The notes under the pieces are model-generated. The model was given only the letters and a program-made list of their open reading frames with translations, was not told the origin of the DNA and did no database searches. Positions 7,366-17,009 of a stretch of DNA of 64,000 bases are shown here, piece after piece; position 1 is the stretch's first letter; every line of letters starts with the position of its first letter. Source of the stretch: Granulicella sp. dw_53 (GTDB taxonomy: Bacteria; Acidobacteriota; Terriglobia; Terriglobales; Acidobacteriaceae); contig NZ_JAAVUR010000023.1 in the NCBI RefSeq assembly GCF_018449545.1, positions 1 to 64,000 of the forward strand, in the 5' to 3' direction. A program made the position numbers and the translations under genes.

Positions 7366-8529
7366 TCATTTTCCGGAGTAGTAGCCGTCGCGGGTCTGGA
7401 CGGTGAGCTTCTTCTGCTGATCGGGCTGGCGGAGGGTTAGGTCGATCTGGTGGTAGCCGTCGGCGGCGGTGGCCTGGTCGGGCGTGTATCCGAGGCGGTA
7501 CTGGGCGCGTAGCTCTTCGGCGATCTGGGTGTAGATCTGGGCGGTGGTCTGCTTCTTGGAGACCTCGAAGAGGCGGCCTCCGGTCTCGTCGGCCATGCGC
7601 TGCAGGATCTTCTTGCCGTCTACGCGGGCGGTAGCGGGGCCACGTTGACCTCCGCCGTTGTTGCCTCCTCCGCCGCCGCTCCCGGGGAAGCGGCCTCCAC
7701 CACCGGGGAAGCCTCCGCCGGGAAACCGGCTTCCACCTCCGCCGCGCTGGCCCTGGTCGTGCTGAGGCTCCTCGCCTTTGAAGTAGATGGCGTAGAGGAT
7801 GGTATCGGCGCGCTGGGCGGCTTCGATGGCCTGGGTTAGGGTCTCCTTGCTTCCGCTATCGACGCCGTCGGTGAGGAGGATGAGGGCCTTGCGGCCCTTC
7901 TGCTTGTGCATCAGCTCGTCGGAGGCGAGGAAGGTGGCGTCGTAGAGGGCGGTGCCGCCGTGGGAGCCGCGGCCACGGCTTCGGTGATCGGAGTCGTCGG
8001 AGGAGTTCGAGGTATCGGTGTTGGAGCTGGGGGTGTCGACCTCTTTGAGGGCGGCCTGGAGCTTGGGGCGGGAGAGCGTGAGGTCCTGCAGGAGCTCGAC
8101 GGTGCGGGCGAACTGGATGACGAAGGCCTTGTCCGGGTCGCGATCGCCGGGCGAGGTGAGCATCTCATCGAGGAAGGCGCTGCTGGAGGTGCGTTCGTCG
8201 TCGAGGACGCTGCGCTGGGACTGGCTGGTGTCGACGAGCAGGCCGAGGATGAGGGGGAGGTTGGCGTCGTGGTCGAAGTAGCGGATGGTCTGGGGGTTGT
8301 TATCGACGCGGAGGACGAAGTCGTCCTTGGTGAGGTTCTGGACGAGAGCGCCTTTTTTGTCGCGAACAACGACTGGCAGATTGACGAGGCGGGCGTCGAC
8401 GGAGAGGGTGGTGGTTGCGGGTTGAGGCTTTGTCGAAGAGTCCTGGGCTGGGAGGAGGAGCGGAAGGCAGAAAAAGAGTCCGCTAAACAGAAGAGGGCGA
8501 ACGGAGGGCCGTATAAAAGTAACGCTCAT
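7366..8529 (-). CDS. VWFA-related acidobacterial domain protein (secreted)
   Basis: A 387-residue exported protein of the VWFA-related type that is abundant in Acidobacteria. A signal peptide (LLFSGLFFCLPLLLPAQ) is followed by a short N-terminal beta domain containing LVQNLTKDDFVLRVD. The von Willebrand A domain keeps a metal-site motif DTSQS at residues 100-104 and a later LLTDGVDSG. A Gly/Pro/Arg-rich loop of about 45 residues interrupts the A domain near residues 255-300 (for example GGGGSRFPGGGFPGGGG). The conserved C-terminal block LRAQYRLGYTP is present. The ligand is unknown. Function is inferred from the fold only. Confidence 0.9.
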   Translation of the reverse strand: MSVTFIRPSVRPLLFSGLFFCLPLLLPAQDSSTKPQPATTTLSVDARLVNLPVVVRDKKGALVQNLTKDDFVLRVDNNPQTIRYFDHDANLPLILGLLVDTSQSQRSVLDDERTSSSAFLDEMLTSPGDRDPDKAFVIQFARTVELLQDLTLSRPKLQAALKEVDTPSSNTDTSNSSDDSDHRSRGRGSHGGTALYDATFLASDELMHKQKGRKALILLTDGVDSGSKETLTQAIEAAQRADTILYAIYFKGEEPQHDQGQRGGGGSRFPGGGFPGGGGRFPGSGGGGGNNGGGQRGPATARVDGKKILQRMADETGGRLFEVSKKQTTAQIYTQIAEELRAQYRLGYTPDQATAADGYHQIDLTLRQPDQQKKLTVQTRDGYYSGK

Positions 8530-8639
8530 GTGGGTTTAGACGGGGATTGCAGCGATCAGTTGCGGTTCGAGGCGTGTTTACAAGGGGAAGACGCCGCCGA
8601 CCGACAGGGACGGGCGGCTGGGTGTATTCTGACGGCTCA

Positions 8640-9614
8640 ATGAAATTATCTCTATTTATGCTTGCAGGCCTCACCGTTTCGGCATGGGCAGGCGGAGATG
8701 TGCGGGTCGCTCCGCCGATGGCACTTGCAGCGGAGAGTGCTATAAAACCTGCCGCGAAGGTCAAGGCTCCCGGTGGGTTTGCGAAGACGATTGTGTTGTG
8801 GCCGGGGGGTGCTCCGGGGGCGCTGGGGAAGGAAGATGGCGATATCCCGAAGCTGTACGAATATCCGGCGTCTGGCGAAGGGGTGCGGTCGGTGGTGATC
8901 GTGATGCCGGGCGGAGGCTATCGCAACCTGATGATGGAGAAGGAGGGCGCGGCGGAGGCACGATGGCTGAGCGCCCATGGAGTGACGGCCTTTGTGCTGG
9001 AGTACCGGCTGGGTCAGCGGTACGTGTTCCCTACCCCGATGCTGGATGGCGCGCGGGCGGTACGGTATGTGCGGAGCCACGCGGACGAGTTAGGAGTCGC
9101 AAAGGACCGGATCGGGGTGTGGGGTTTTTCAGCGGGCGGGCATCTGGCGGGATATCTGGCGACGGTGCACGATAAGGGCGACCTGCGCTCCGCGGACCTG
9201 ATCGAACGAGTGAGCGACCGGCCGGATTTCGCGATCCTCTCGTATGCGCGGTTGAGCATGGACGCGTCGATTCCGCGAGAGACGAATCTGGAGGGGCTTC
9301 TCGGAGATCATCCGACGCCGGAGATGTTGCGGGCGGTATCGATCGACCGGCTGGTGAACAAGGACACTTCGCCCAGCTTCGTCTATGCGACGACCGGCGA
9401 CCAGACGGTGAATGCGATGAGTGCGACCTCCTACTACGACGCATTGAAACGGGCAGGGGTTCCAGCGGAGTTGCATATCTTTGAGCGGGGGCGGCACGGA
9501 ACGGGGATGGGGTTAGGTTTGAAGGGCTTCGAGGAGCTGGCGGTGGCTCCTGTTCTGGTGGCGAACTGGATGCAGGTGCATGGCTGGATGGCTGCCTCCA
9601 GGAACGCGGACTAG
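8640..9614 (+). CDS. Secreted alpha/beta hydrolase (acetyl-esterase/xylan-esterase type)
   Basis: A 324-residue alpha/beta hydrolase with a signal peptide (LSLFMLAGLTVSAWAGG). The oxyanion-hole motif is MPGGGYRNL, the nucleophile elbow is GFSAGG (Ser near residue 163), the acid is probably Asp in TTGDQTVN, and the histidine is in RGRHGTGMG. The order and the neighbouring LEYRLGQRY fit acetyl xylan esterase or BD-FAE-like enzymes that deacetylate plant polysaccharides. The start at 8640 is chosen because the signal peptide begins there; a frame opening at 8547 adds an Arg-rich stretch unlike a leader. The gene is divergent from the VWFA gene. Confidence 0.88.
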   Translation: MKLSLFMLAGLTVSAWAGGDVRVAPPMALAAESAIKPAAKVKAPGGFAKTIVLWPGGAPGALGKEDGDIPKLYEYPASGEGVRSVVIVMPGGGYRNLMMEKEGAAEARWLSAHGVTAFVLEYRLGQRYVFPTPMLDGARAVRYVRSHADELGVAKDRIGVWGFSAGGHLAGYLATVHDKGDLRSADLIERVSDRPDFAILSYARLSMDASIPRETNLEGLLGDHPTPEMLRAVSIDRLVNKDTSPSFVYATTGDQTVNAMSATSYYDALKRAGVPAELHIFERGRHGTGMGLGLKGFEELAVAPVLVANWMQVHGWMAASRNAD

Positions 9615-10005
9615 CAAGTCTCACGGTTGGGTCTGGCGTCTTCTTGCAAGACCGTTATTTTCACCTGCGTCGAACCATACTATTTTCCGAGTAAGAAAGA
9701 CCTATGCAGTTATGCCAGTAGTTGCCGTCAAAGATAGTGAAAGAGCATGAGACGGCGCTCGGCAAAGGCTGCCTGAACCGGACTGGTTCGATGAGAAGAA
9801 ATGACGCTAGTTATGCCTCGGTCCATCAACAGATCCATCCCTCGCGCAGAGGATGGAAAACGGTACGACGAAAGTTGTAGAAATTGGAAATAGCCCACCA
9901 TTTCGCGTGAAATTGCGAGACCATTAGTTACGAAAGTTTGACCGTTTCCGGTACCGGTAAAGATTAGGTCGACTTGTACGTCTGCAACTGTTTTGAGGTT
10001 TCTTC
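9615..10005. other. Non-coding interval upstream of the PAS-GGDEF-EAL gene
   Basis: About 390 bases of lower GC than the flanking genes. A minus-strand frame (9728-10045) has no recognisable protein character. A segment near 9765-9800 vaguely resembles part of a c-di-GMP-I riboswitch, but the conserved pairing is not there. No clear promoter could be assigned. Confidence 0.5.
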
Positions 10006-12432
10006 GTGCACGCCTCTTTCCCTTTGAAGTTACGTGGTCTCTCAATTCGGTACGCCGTCCCCGTTCTGCTGCTCGTGATCGTTCTATGGCAGCTAGGCGT
10101 TGCGACGTCGTCGAATAAATACGGGGTGAGCCTGGGCAACGTAGTGACCCTGATGCTATGCGCAGCGATGGTAAGCCTGCTGTGGCGAGAACGGGATCAT
10201 GCTCTGGAACGGCAACGGGCCGAAGAGGCAGATCAGCGTTTTATTACGGCGGCCGAGAACGGGCTGGACGCATTCTTTCTATTCGACGCCGTGCGCGACC
10301 GTGAAGGAAAGATCTGCGACTTCCGTTTTCGATACGTGAATAGCAAGGCAGAGGAGTTGCTGGACAACTCCCGAATGCAGATCATCGGACGCCTGATGCG
10401 CGTTCTGCTGCCGGTGAAGCGCGACAGTGAGTTTTTTATCGGCTGCTGCCGGGCGGTCGAGACTGGGATCCCGATGGACCGGGAGAGCGCGATCGACAAC
10501 GCCATGGTCAACGCAAAGTGGCTGCGCATGCGCGTGGTGAAGCTGGGCGACGGAGTCGCAGTTACGGCGATCGACTTAAGCCAGACCAAGGAGAGAGAAG
10601 AGCGCTACGAAGAGATCGAGAGTTTCTCCGATTCGATCTTCGAGAGCGCTCCCTTCAGCATTATTGCGACGGATGCGAACGGCTTGATCACAGCCATGAA
10701 CCAGGCGGCGGAGCGACTCTCGCAGTACTCGCGTGGCGACCTGATCGGGAAGGCTACGCTGGCTGTTCTGCACGATGCGGCCGAGTTGCAGACACGAGGA
10801 CATGAGCTGGCGTCGGAGGGATCGGCCCCGATGGAGGGATTCGCGGTACTTGCAGACAAAGCCTCGCGGGGCGATATGGAAGAGCGCGAGTGGACCTATG
10901 TCCGGAAGGATGGATCCCGCGCTCCGGTGAGCGTGGCACTGCGCGCGATCCGAACCTCTGCAGGAAAGGTCGAAGGGTATGTCGGGATCGCGTCGGATAT
11001 TACCGACCGACTGCAGATGATGGAGTACGTGACGCACCTGGCGACCCACGACCACCTTACCGGGCTGGCGGGACGTACGCTGCTGCGCGAGCGTCTGCTC
11101 CAGGCTGTAGAGCGGGCGAAGGTGAGCGGAAGGAAGGTCGCGGTCTTCGTGATGGACCTTGACCACTTCAAGCGAGTGAACGACTCGCTGGGGCACCAAG
11201 CAGGAGATCAGGTGATCCGCGAGGCCGCGCAACAACTGCGCAGCGCGGTCCGGACCACGGATACGGTGGCAAGGATGGGCGGCGACGAGTTTGTGATTGT
11301 GCTGCAGGATATCCAGACCATCGATGACATCGACCAGTTTGCGCAGACTCTGGTGCAGCGCATGGCCAATACCATGGTGGTGAATCACTATGAGCTGAAC
11401 GTCACAGCGAGCATAGGGGTGTGCATCTATCCCGACTTTGCGAGCGATGCAGATAAGCTGCTGGAGCGTGCGGACGCCGCGATGTATGCCTCGAAGGAGG
11501 GTGGAAGGAACCAACATCAGATCTTCAACTCCGCGATGCTGAAGGAGACCTCCGCCCGTCTGAGCATGGAGCACGAGTTGCGCCACGCTTTGAAGAACAA
11601 GGAGTTCAGCCTGGTGTATCAACCACAGGTTTCTCTGCGTACTGGCGAGGTGGTTGGACTGGAAGCTCTGCTGCGATGGGATAACGCACGCCTGGGCCGC
11701 GTCGCGCCGGGAGACTTCATTCCGCTTGCTGAAGAGACTGGACTGATTGTGTCGATCGGAGAGTGGGTCTTTCGGCAGGCATGCCTGGAGGGCAAGCGGA
11801 TGGGAGACGCCATCGGCAGAGAGCTAAGTGTGGCCATCAATCTCTCGCCGCGCCAGTTCCGGCAGAAGAATCTGTTGGAAGTGATCGAGCGCGCTCTTGA
11901 AGAGAGTGGGTTGAATGCTAGAAACCTGGAGATTGAGATCACGGAGAATACCCTGATGATCAACTCCGCCGCGAACCTCGAGATGCTGCAGAAGATTCGC
12001 GAGTTGGGCGGACGCATTGCCATCGACGACTTCGGAACAGGCTTTTGCAGCTTCTCCTATCTGCTGGAGTATCACGTCGACCGGTTGAAGATCGACCAGA
12101 GCTTTGTGCGGCGCGCTGTTGTCGACGTCAACGCCGCGGCTGTGGTGCGGGCCGTGATCGCGATGTCGCATGGATTGAATATCAAGGTGGTCGCCGAGGG
12201 AGTTGAGACCGAAGAGCAGCTACGCTTTCTACGCCGTCGCAGGTGCGACGAGGCGCAGGGCTACTTATTTGCACGGCCTATGTCTGCGGAGGAGTTTCCG
12301 GCAGCGGTGGAGGCCATTGGACATGCATGGCAGCATGATGTGTCGCAGGATCTGTCGCGGTCTGCTGCTTTACCGGGAGCGGATCGATACGGTGAGGCGC
12401 AAGGCACCCTGGAAGCGCGAAGACATTCGTGA
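10006..12432 (+). CDS. Membrane PAS-PAS-GGDEF-EAL bifunctional c-di-GMP protein
   Basis: An 808-residue signalling protein. Two membrane helices (about residues 17-32 and 45-60) are followed by two PAS domains (about 75-195 and 200-335), the second ending with the PAC-like EGYVGIASDITDR. The GGDEF domain (about 345-500) carries an intact MGGDEF. The EAL domain (about 515-765) carries GLEALLRW, INLSPRQF, EIEITENTL, IDDFGTGFCSFSYL and VAEGVET. Both synthesis and hydrolysis of c-di-GMP are possible, presumably switched by PAS sensing. The start is a GTG with TGAGG seven bases upstream. It differs from the EAL protein at 2220-3962, whose GGDEF is dead. Confidence 0.93.
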   Translation: MHASFPLKLRGLSIRYAVPVLLLVIVLWQLGVATSSNKYGVSLGNVVTLMLCAAMVSLLWRERDHALERQRAEEADQRFITAAENGLDAFFLFDAVRDREGKICDFRFRYVNSKAEELLDNSRMQIIGRLMRVLLPVKRDSEFFIGCCRAVETGIPMDRESAIDNAMVNAKWLRMRVVKLGDGVAVTAIDLSQTKEREERYEEIESFSDSIFESAPFSIIATDANGLITAMNQAAERLSQYSRGDLIGKATLAVLHDAAELQTRGHELASEGSAPMEGFAVLADKASRGDMEEREWTYVRKDGSRAPVSVALRAIRTSAGKVEGYVGIASDITDRLQMMEYVTHLATHDHLTGLAGRTLLRERLLQAVERAKVSGRKVAVFVMDLDHFKRVNDSLGHQAGDQVIREAAQQLRSAVRTTDTVARMGGDEFVIVLQDIQTIDDIDQFAQTLVQRMANTMVVNHYELNVTASIGVCIYPDFASDADKLLERADAAMYASKEGGRNQHQIFNSAMLKETSARLSMEHELRHALKNKEFSLVYQPQVSLRTGEVVGLEALLRWDNARLGRVAPGDFIPLAEETGLIVSIGEWVFRQACLEGKRMGDAIGRELSVAINLSPRQFRQKNLLEVIERALEESGLNARNLEIEITENTLMINSAANLEMLQKIRELGGRIAIDDFGTGFCSFSYLLEYHVDRLKIDQSFVRRAVVDVNAAAVVRAVIAMSHGLNIKVVAEGVETEEQLRFLRRRRCDEAQGYLFARPMSAEEFPAAVEAIGHAWQHDVSQDLSRSAALPGADRYGEAQGTLEARRHS

Positions 12433-12472
12433 TCCAAGATCTTCGTTCGGTTCTAAGCTGCTGGCAAAGATC

Positions 12473-12513
12473 GGGCTGTTCTACTCCTCCATCGCAGAGG
12501 AATAGAACAGCCC
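12473..12513. terminator. Bidirectional terminator between convergent genes
   Basis: An 11-bp stem (12473-12483 with 12503-12513), one mismatch, then a further 5 bp around a 7-nt loop. It is followed on the plus strand by CGTTTATTA and lies between convergent genes ending at 12432 and 12545. Confidence 0.75.
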
Positions 12514-12544
12514 CGTTTATTAGCGCTCGATGGTCTCCCAGTTA

Positions 12545-13408
12545 TTACCGAACTGCCTGACCGGTAAGCAAGGGGAGAAATTCAGAGGCACGATCGAGGG
12601 TGAGAAAATTGATGTGCGTGGGATCGAGTGCATAACCGACAAAGTGTGCCGGCTGGCCGTTTGGCGCGAAGATGACCGTAAATGCGAGGCGGCCATTCGA
12701 ATCCGGAGCCGTTATAGTGGCCTGGAAAGGCGTAGCCGGTAGTACAACCGCACCTCCCATCTGAGCTTCACCGACAAAGAACGTAGTGGATCCCAGAACG
12801 TTTCCGGTTGTGGCCACAAAGTTACCACCCAGTGCGACCGGATTGGGAAGTCCGCTGGTCTCGACGGTCTGGCCGGTCAGAGAGAAGTTGTAACCGCCAT
12901 CGAGCGAAGTTGCGGCAATCTGTTTATCGATTGAACCAGTGACACCAGCGAGACCGTCGCTCTCCGTCAAGGTGGCATTCTGTACCCTGCCCGGAACCTG
13001 CGGGGCAAAGAAAGAGAAGGTCTGGGTCATCTGGCTGGACTTCAACGTAAGCGTTCCAACGCCGGCCGCATTCAGGGTGTAAGTGCCAGTGATGGGAAGG
13101 GCCGGGAAGGTGCCAATCTCCGAGTTGTAGTCTTCTACGCCAGAGATAATGTGGCCTTTACCGTCGGAGACGAGGCTGCCTACGATTCCCACTTTGCGCG
13201 AGATGATGTCTTTCCCCACGAGAGCGCCCTGGACTGCGAAAGAGTACTGACCTGTGAAGTTGCTGAGGTCGCTGTCGGTGCTGACAGCGTCCTTGGATAC
13301 GGCAGGCTGATTCTGAAGCCCAAATGGAAGAGATTGAGCCATGAGTACTGGCGCCGAAGTAAGAATCAATCCGACGAGACTAAGGCATTTCTGAGGAATA
13401 GCGCGCAT
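12545..13408 (-). CDS. Secreted protein of unknown function (acidobacterial beta-rich repeats)
   Basis: A 287-residue exported protein with signal peptide (CLSLVGLILTSAPVLMAQ). The mature part looks like two related beta-rich modules: the first around FTGQYSFAVQGA with SLVSDGKGHIISGVEDYN, the second around LDGGYNFSLTGQT with NPVALGGNFVATTGNV. Proteins of this texture are common in Acidobacteria, but no function is known to me. No catalytic motif is visible. The gene is transcribed alone, with a terminator shared with the converging c-di-GMP gene. Confidence 0.75.
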   Translation of the reverse strand: MRAIPQKCLSLVGLILTSAPVLMAQSLPFGLQNQPAVSKDAVSTDSDLSNFTGQYSFAVQGALVGKDIISRKVGIVGSLVSDGKGHIISGVEDYNSEIGTFPALPITGTYTLNAAGVGTLTLKSSQMTQTFSFFAPQVPGRVQNATLTESDGLAGVTGSIDKQIAATSLDGGYNFSLTGQTVETSGLPNPVALGGNFVATTGNVLGSTTFFVGEAQMGGAVVLPATPFQATITAPDSNGRLAFTVIFAPNGQPAHFVGYALDPTHINFLTLDRASEFLPLLTGQAVR

Positions 13409-13889
13409 TTGAAGAACTCCAATCGTTGTTGTTCTTTTGTTGAAGGTGGGCTTACACAGTACGAGCTAAAAGGCATGGCGAGCGAAGCATCCCAAGACGC
13501 ACTGCAAGTACGAGTGCATCGTCGTGAAGTTGAAAGCTTCTGGCTTAAGAACCAGAGTCGAGTCGCCTTATTCCTTGAATTTCGGATGTATAAGTCTTGC
13601 TGCCTTCTCTTTGGCAGTTGCGCTCATACTCGCGCTATGGACGGAACTGCAATATGCCAATGACTAGTCAGAGAAGACTGAGAAGTATTTCTCTGCACTA
13701 CTGCTTGAATTTGTACAAGGTGGCCGGGGTGTTACTTCTCTCGTAACGAGTTATAGCTGGTTGGGCTCATACTACTCGTGACTAGTAGCATCTTAAGAAG
13801 CAAGTTTTCTAGAGTGAGCCGCGCTGATAGTCGCTAAGAAGTAGTTCGTCACTATCCTTACTTACACGAGTTATGCGCTCGTCCTTTCG
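13409..13889. other. Long non-coding interval
   Basis: About 480 bases without a convincing gene, clearly lower in GC than the surroundings. It contains the 5' region of the gene starting at 13408 and several imperfect palindromes, such as the one around 13770-13790. No RNA family, promoter or mobile element was recognised. Confidence 0.5.
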
Positions 13890-13913
13890 GCTGCCGGCGA
13901 GGATACCGGCAGC
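13890..13913 (-). terminator. Probable terminator downstream of the 129-residue protein
   Basis: An 8-bp perfect GC-rich stem (13890-13897 with 13906-13913) with an 8-nt loop, just after the stop of the minus-strand gene. There is no good T tract, so the assignment is tentative. Confidence 0.5.
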
Positions 13914-13921
13914 CTTTCGCG

Positions 13922-14311
13922 TTAGGCGCGGCGGACGATGAGGTCGTTCTTCCACAGGGCGAGGACCACGTCCATCTGGCTGCCATGTGGAATGTCTTCT
14001 CCGTCCGTGACCTCGGCCCAAAGTGCGTTGACGGTCTTGTGGGTTCCGGCGGCGAGCAGGGATACAGCACGAGTCGCGTAAGCCTTGTGTTTGTTCGAAG
14101 GCGCGTACTGACCTGGATTGATTCCTTTGACCAGGCCGCCTTCACAGAGACTGAGGAACGCGTTGCGCGGACCACCCTTCCGCTGCGCTGTCGGGCTGGT
14201 GGGATACAGCTTCTTCACTGCATCATTCCAGCGCTCCATGGGGCTGAGCGCCTTGCCGTAGGTCTCCATCCGTACTGCAAGAAGTGCCGCTTCGCCGTAT
14301 CTATTTGCCAT
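13922..14311 (-). CDS. Conserved hypothetical protein, 129 residues
   Basis: A soluble, basic, mostly helical-looking protein with no signal peptide or membrane segment. It begins MANRYGEAALLAVRMETYG and contains RKGGPRNAFLSLCEGGLVKG and SNKHKAYATRAVSLLAAG. I cannot assign a function. The start is well supported by AAGGA seven bases upstream. The gene is flanked by a probable terminator and by the divergent asmA-like gene. Confidence 0.8.
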   Translation of the reverse strand: MANRYGEAALLAVRMETYGKALSPMERWNDAVKKLYPTSPTAQRKGGPRNAFLSLCEGGLVKGINPGQYAPSNKHKAYATRAVSLLAAGTHKTVNALWAEVTDGEDIPHGSQMDVVLALWKNDLIVRRA

Positions 14312-14433
14312 CGTTCATTCCTTAGCGTGTCTCCAGAATGAATATTACCGGGTCTCTCGGTCGCCACGAGCGGATAGCTGCAAATTGACTCGGTTCGGAG
14401 GGGAGACTAGTCTCGCCAGACGGAGGGATTTCG

Positions 14434-16098
14434 ATGAAAAACAGATTAAAGATCGGGTTGGCAGTTGTGGCACTCCTCATCGTCGTGGTCCTTATTCTTC
14501 CTCTGTTCGTCGATGCGAATCTGTTTCGTCCGATGCTGGAGACACAACTGACTGCGGCGCTGGGACGACAGGTGAAGGTGGGGGATCTGAGCCTCTCGGT
14601 CTTCTCGGGGAGCCTGGTTGCGAACGAACTTAGCATCGCGGGCGATCCTGAGTTCAGCCCGGAGCCGCTTCTGGTGGCAAAGCAATTGAAGATCGGCGTC
14701 GATATGAGGCCGCTGTTGTTTTCACGGAAGCTGCAGGTGCGAAGCTTCGAGGCGCAGGGTCCGGAGATTCATCTGGTGCGAGCCGCGGATGGAAGATGGA
14801 ACTTCTCCAGCCTGGGGCGTGGCGGAGCGGGTAAAACGCAGATCGCGGGACAGCCCTCGGCATTTCCAGACCTTACCGTGGGTGTGATTACGATCAAAGA
14901 GGGTCGTGCGGTGGTGGAGAGTGTTCCCGCGCACGGGAAGCCGATGATCTATGAACATCTGAACGCTTCCATACAACAATTCTCGTTTGCCAAAGCTTTT
15001 CCGTTCACACTGAGTGCGGGTCTGCCGGCAGATGGAGCGATCACGGTGGCCGGGAGTGCGGGTCCTCTGAATCAGCAGGATGCCGCCACCACAGCGCTGA
15101 CGGCCCAGGTGACAGCGAAGCATCTGGATCCGGTCGCGGCGGGGTTTGTGGATCCTGCGGCGGGTCTCTCCATGCTGGCGAATGTGGATGCGCACGCGGT
15201 ATCGAACGGAGTGACGCTGACCAGCCAAGGCACGATTCACGCGGAGCGACTGGTGTTGCTGAAGGGCGGCAGTCCCGCTCCCAAGCCGGTGGAGTTGAGT
15301 TACAACATCGTTCACACGCTTAAGAACAACACCGGTCAAGTTCAGGATCTGGCAGTGAAGGCTGGCAATGTGGCAGCGCATGTGAACGGAAGCTACGAAC
15401 TGGCGGGTGAGGCTCCGGTTATGAATCTGCGGCTTATCGCTCAGGCGTTGCCTATCGACGACCTGCAGGCCCTGTTGCCGTCGGTGGGGGTGAAGCTTCC
15501 TAACGGATCCGTGCTGCGGGGTGGAACGCTAACCACTACGCTCACCATTACCGGTTCGACAAAAGACAGTGTGATCGCGGGTCCTGTAGAGGTCGACAAT
15601 ACGCACCTCGCGGGGTTCGATCTGGGCTCGAAGATGTCCGGGATGGCGGCGCTGGGCGGCGTGAAGACAGGGGATACCACCAGTATCCAGACGCTGCGCA
15701 CCAATGTTCGTGTGACTGATGCCGCGGTGCGAGCCGATAGCATCTACGCTCTGCTGCCAGCGCTGGGAGAGGTGAGCGGAGGCGGGACAGTGGCTCCGGG
15801 TGGCGCGCTGAACTTCAGCCTGAACCTGAAGCTCTCGACCACCCAGGGGATCGGGCAGGCCGGCGTTGGTATGCTGACGGCGCTCAGTGGAGTTGCGGGA
15901 GGCGCAGCTTCAACGGCTGCTAAAAACGGGATTCCGGTGACCGTGACCGGCACGACCTCGAATCCGGTGATCATGGCCGATGTTGGAAAGCTGCTGCAGA
16001 AGAATGCGGCCTCCATTCTCGGAGGGCAACTCCTGGGCAACGGCAAGAACCAGAAGACGGTCGACGCGATCACCAGCCTGTTTGGCAGGAAGAAGTAG
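14434..16098 (+). CDS. AsmA family protein
   Basis: A 554-residue inner-membrane-anchored protein of the AsmA family, associated with outer-membrane lipid transport and assembly. A single N-terminal membrane helix (GLAVVALLIVVVLILPLFV) is followed by the typical entry LFRPMLETQLTAALGRQVKVGDLSLSVFSGSL split over residues 27-60, then long beta-rich repeats and a C-terminal AsmA-C region with ALGEVSGGGTVAPGGALNF. A GGAGGG ribosome site precedes the ATG by about eight bases. It is divergent from the 129-residue protein gene and convergent with the ROK kinase gene. Confidence 0.88.
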   Translation: MKNRLKIGLAVVALLIVVVLILPLFVDANLFRPMLETQLTAALGRQVKVGDLSLSVFSGSLVANELSIAGDPEFSPEPLLVAKQLKIGVDMRPLLFSRKLQVRSFEAQGPEIHLVRAADGRWNFSSLGRGGAGKTQIAGQPSAFPDLTVGVITIKEGRAVVESVPAHGKPMIYEHLNASIQQFSFAKAFPFTLSAGLPADGAITVAGSAGPLNQQDAATTALTAQVTAKHLDPVAAGFVDPAAGLSMLANVDAHAVSNGVTLTSQGTIHAERLVLLKGGSPAPKPVELSYNIVHTLKNNTGQVQDLAVKAGNVAAHVNGSYELAGEAPVMNLRLIAQALPIDDLQALLPSVGVKLPNGSVLRGGTLTTTLTITGSTKDSVIAGPVEVDNTHLAGFDLGSKMSGMAALGGVKTGDTTSIQTLRTNVRVTDAAVRADSIYALLPALGEVSGGGTVAPGGALNFSLNLKLSTTQGIGQAGVGMLTALSGVAGGAASTAAKNGIPVTVTGTTSNPVIMADVGKLLQKNAASILGGQLLGNGKNQKTVDAITSLFGRKK

Positions 16099-16125
16099 CG
16101 GCCAGGACTTCCCTGCTTTGGTTGG

Positions 16126-16842
16126 TTAGCGCGTCTTCTTTTTGGTTTTGGCTTTTGCTACTTCCGCTGGAGGTAGGGGCTGTGAGTTGAGTGGGGCCTC
16201 CCATAGCCTTAGCCCGCCCTGCACGGCGTTGGCGTTTGCGCCTAGGATGACTCCCTCGGGGAGGTCCTTCATCAGTTTGGCGTTCCCTCCACCCAAGAGG
16301 ACATAGTCTGCGACGAAGGCCGCGCGGAGACGGGCGACGATATCCAGTACGGATTTGCGCCAGCGCTTTTTGCCACGGCGCTCCAGGCCAGCGACACCGA
16401 TGTACTCCTCGTAGGTGAGGCCGTGCTTGTACGGCAGGTGGGCGACCTCCAGGGGGATGATGGTGCCGTCGTAGATGAGCGCGGAGCCCAGGCCGGTGCC
16501 GGTCCCCAGGAAGAGCATGTGACCGCCACGGTATCCGCCGAGAGCCTGCATGGCCGCGTCGTTGATGAAGCGGATGGGCTTGCGGAAGGTCTTCTGGTAG
16601 GGAAAGTCGATCCAACCTGGAGCGAGGTTGTGCGGCTCGGCGAGCGGACGATCGTGGGCGACGGGGCCAGGGTAGCCGATGGAGATGGCGTCGTACTGCC
16701 AGGCAGAAGTGGCGGCGAGGACCTGCTGGGACATCTCTGTGGCGCTCATCGTGGGGCCGGAGACGATCTTGATAGGCACGAGGTTGTGGGTCGAGGCGAC
16801 CTTGATGTGTGTGCCGCCGACGTCGATGACCAGTACGTTCAT
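16126..16842 (-). CDS. ROK family kinase, polyphosphate-glucokinase-like
   Basis: A 238-residue sugar kinase. DVGGTHIK (residues 7-14) is the first phosphate loop, INDAAMQAL carries the probable catalytic Asp, and FLGTGTGLGSALI is the second phosphate loop. The cysteine-rich zinc motif of classical ROK repressors and kinases is absent, and length and motifs fit polyphosphate/ATP glucokinases. It probably phosphorylates glucose to glucose-6-phosphate; the phosphate donor cannot be read from sequence. The C-terminus ends in a short basic tail, AKAKTKKKTR. Confidence 0.85.
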   Translation of the reverse strand: MNVLVIDVGGTHIKVASTHNLVPIKIVSGPTMSATEMSQQVLAATSAWQYDAISIGYPGPVAHDRPLAEPHNLAPGWIDFPYQKTFRKPIRFINDAAMQALGGYRGGHMLFLGTGTGLGSALIYDGTIIPLEVAHLPYKHGLTYEEYIGVAGLERRGKKRWRKSVLDIVARLRAAFVADYVLLGGGNAKLMKDLPEGVILGANANAVQGGLRLWEAPLNSQPLPPAEVAKAKTKKKTR

Positions 16843-17009
16843 GAAGGCAAGGATACAACCTGGCGTTTCGCCTTTCCTGGTGGAGTACTCATGCTGAGGA
16901 TCGCTCTGGAGCGAGCCAAAAGCCGATTAGCGGCCTACAGCTCTAAAATCACTTCGACCGCTTCGAAAACCATGGAAAACATTGGGCTTTCTTTTTTTTA
17001 CGAATAACA

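Noticed and set aside
9740..9810. Possible c-di-GMP-I riboswitch before the PAS-GGDEF-EAL gene
   Set aside because: A GGCAAAGGCTGCCTGAACC-like stretch is suggestive, but the conserved helices and the other half of the aptamer are missing.
9728..10045. A 105-codon minus-strand frame upstream of the PAS-GGDEF-EAL gene
   Set aside because: No ribosome site, no family resemblance, and it overlaps the start of the real gene.
13151..13663. A 170-codon plus-strand frame over the 5' end of the secreted protein gene
   Set aside because: It overlaps a better supported minus-strand gene with a signal peptide and has no domain.
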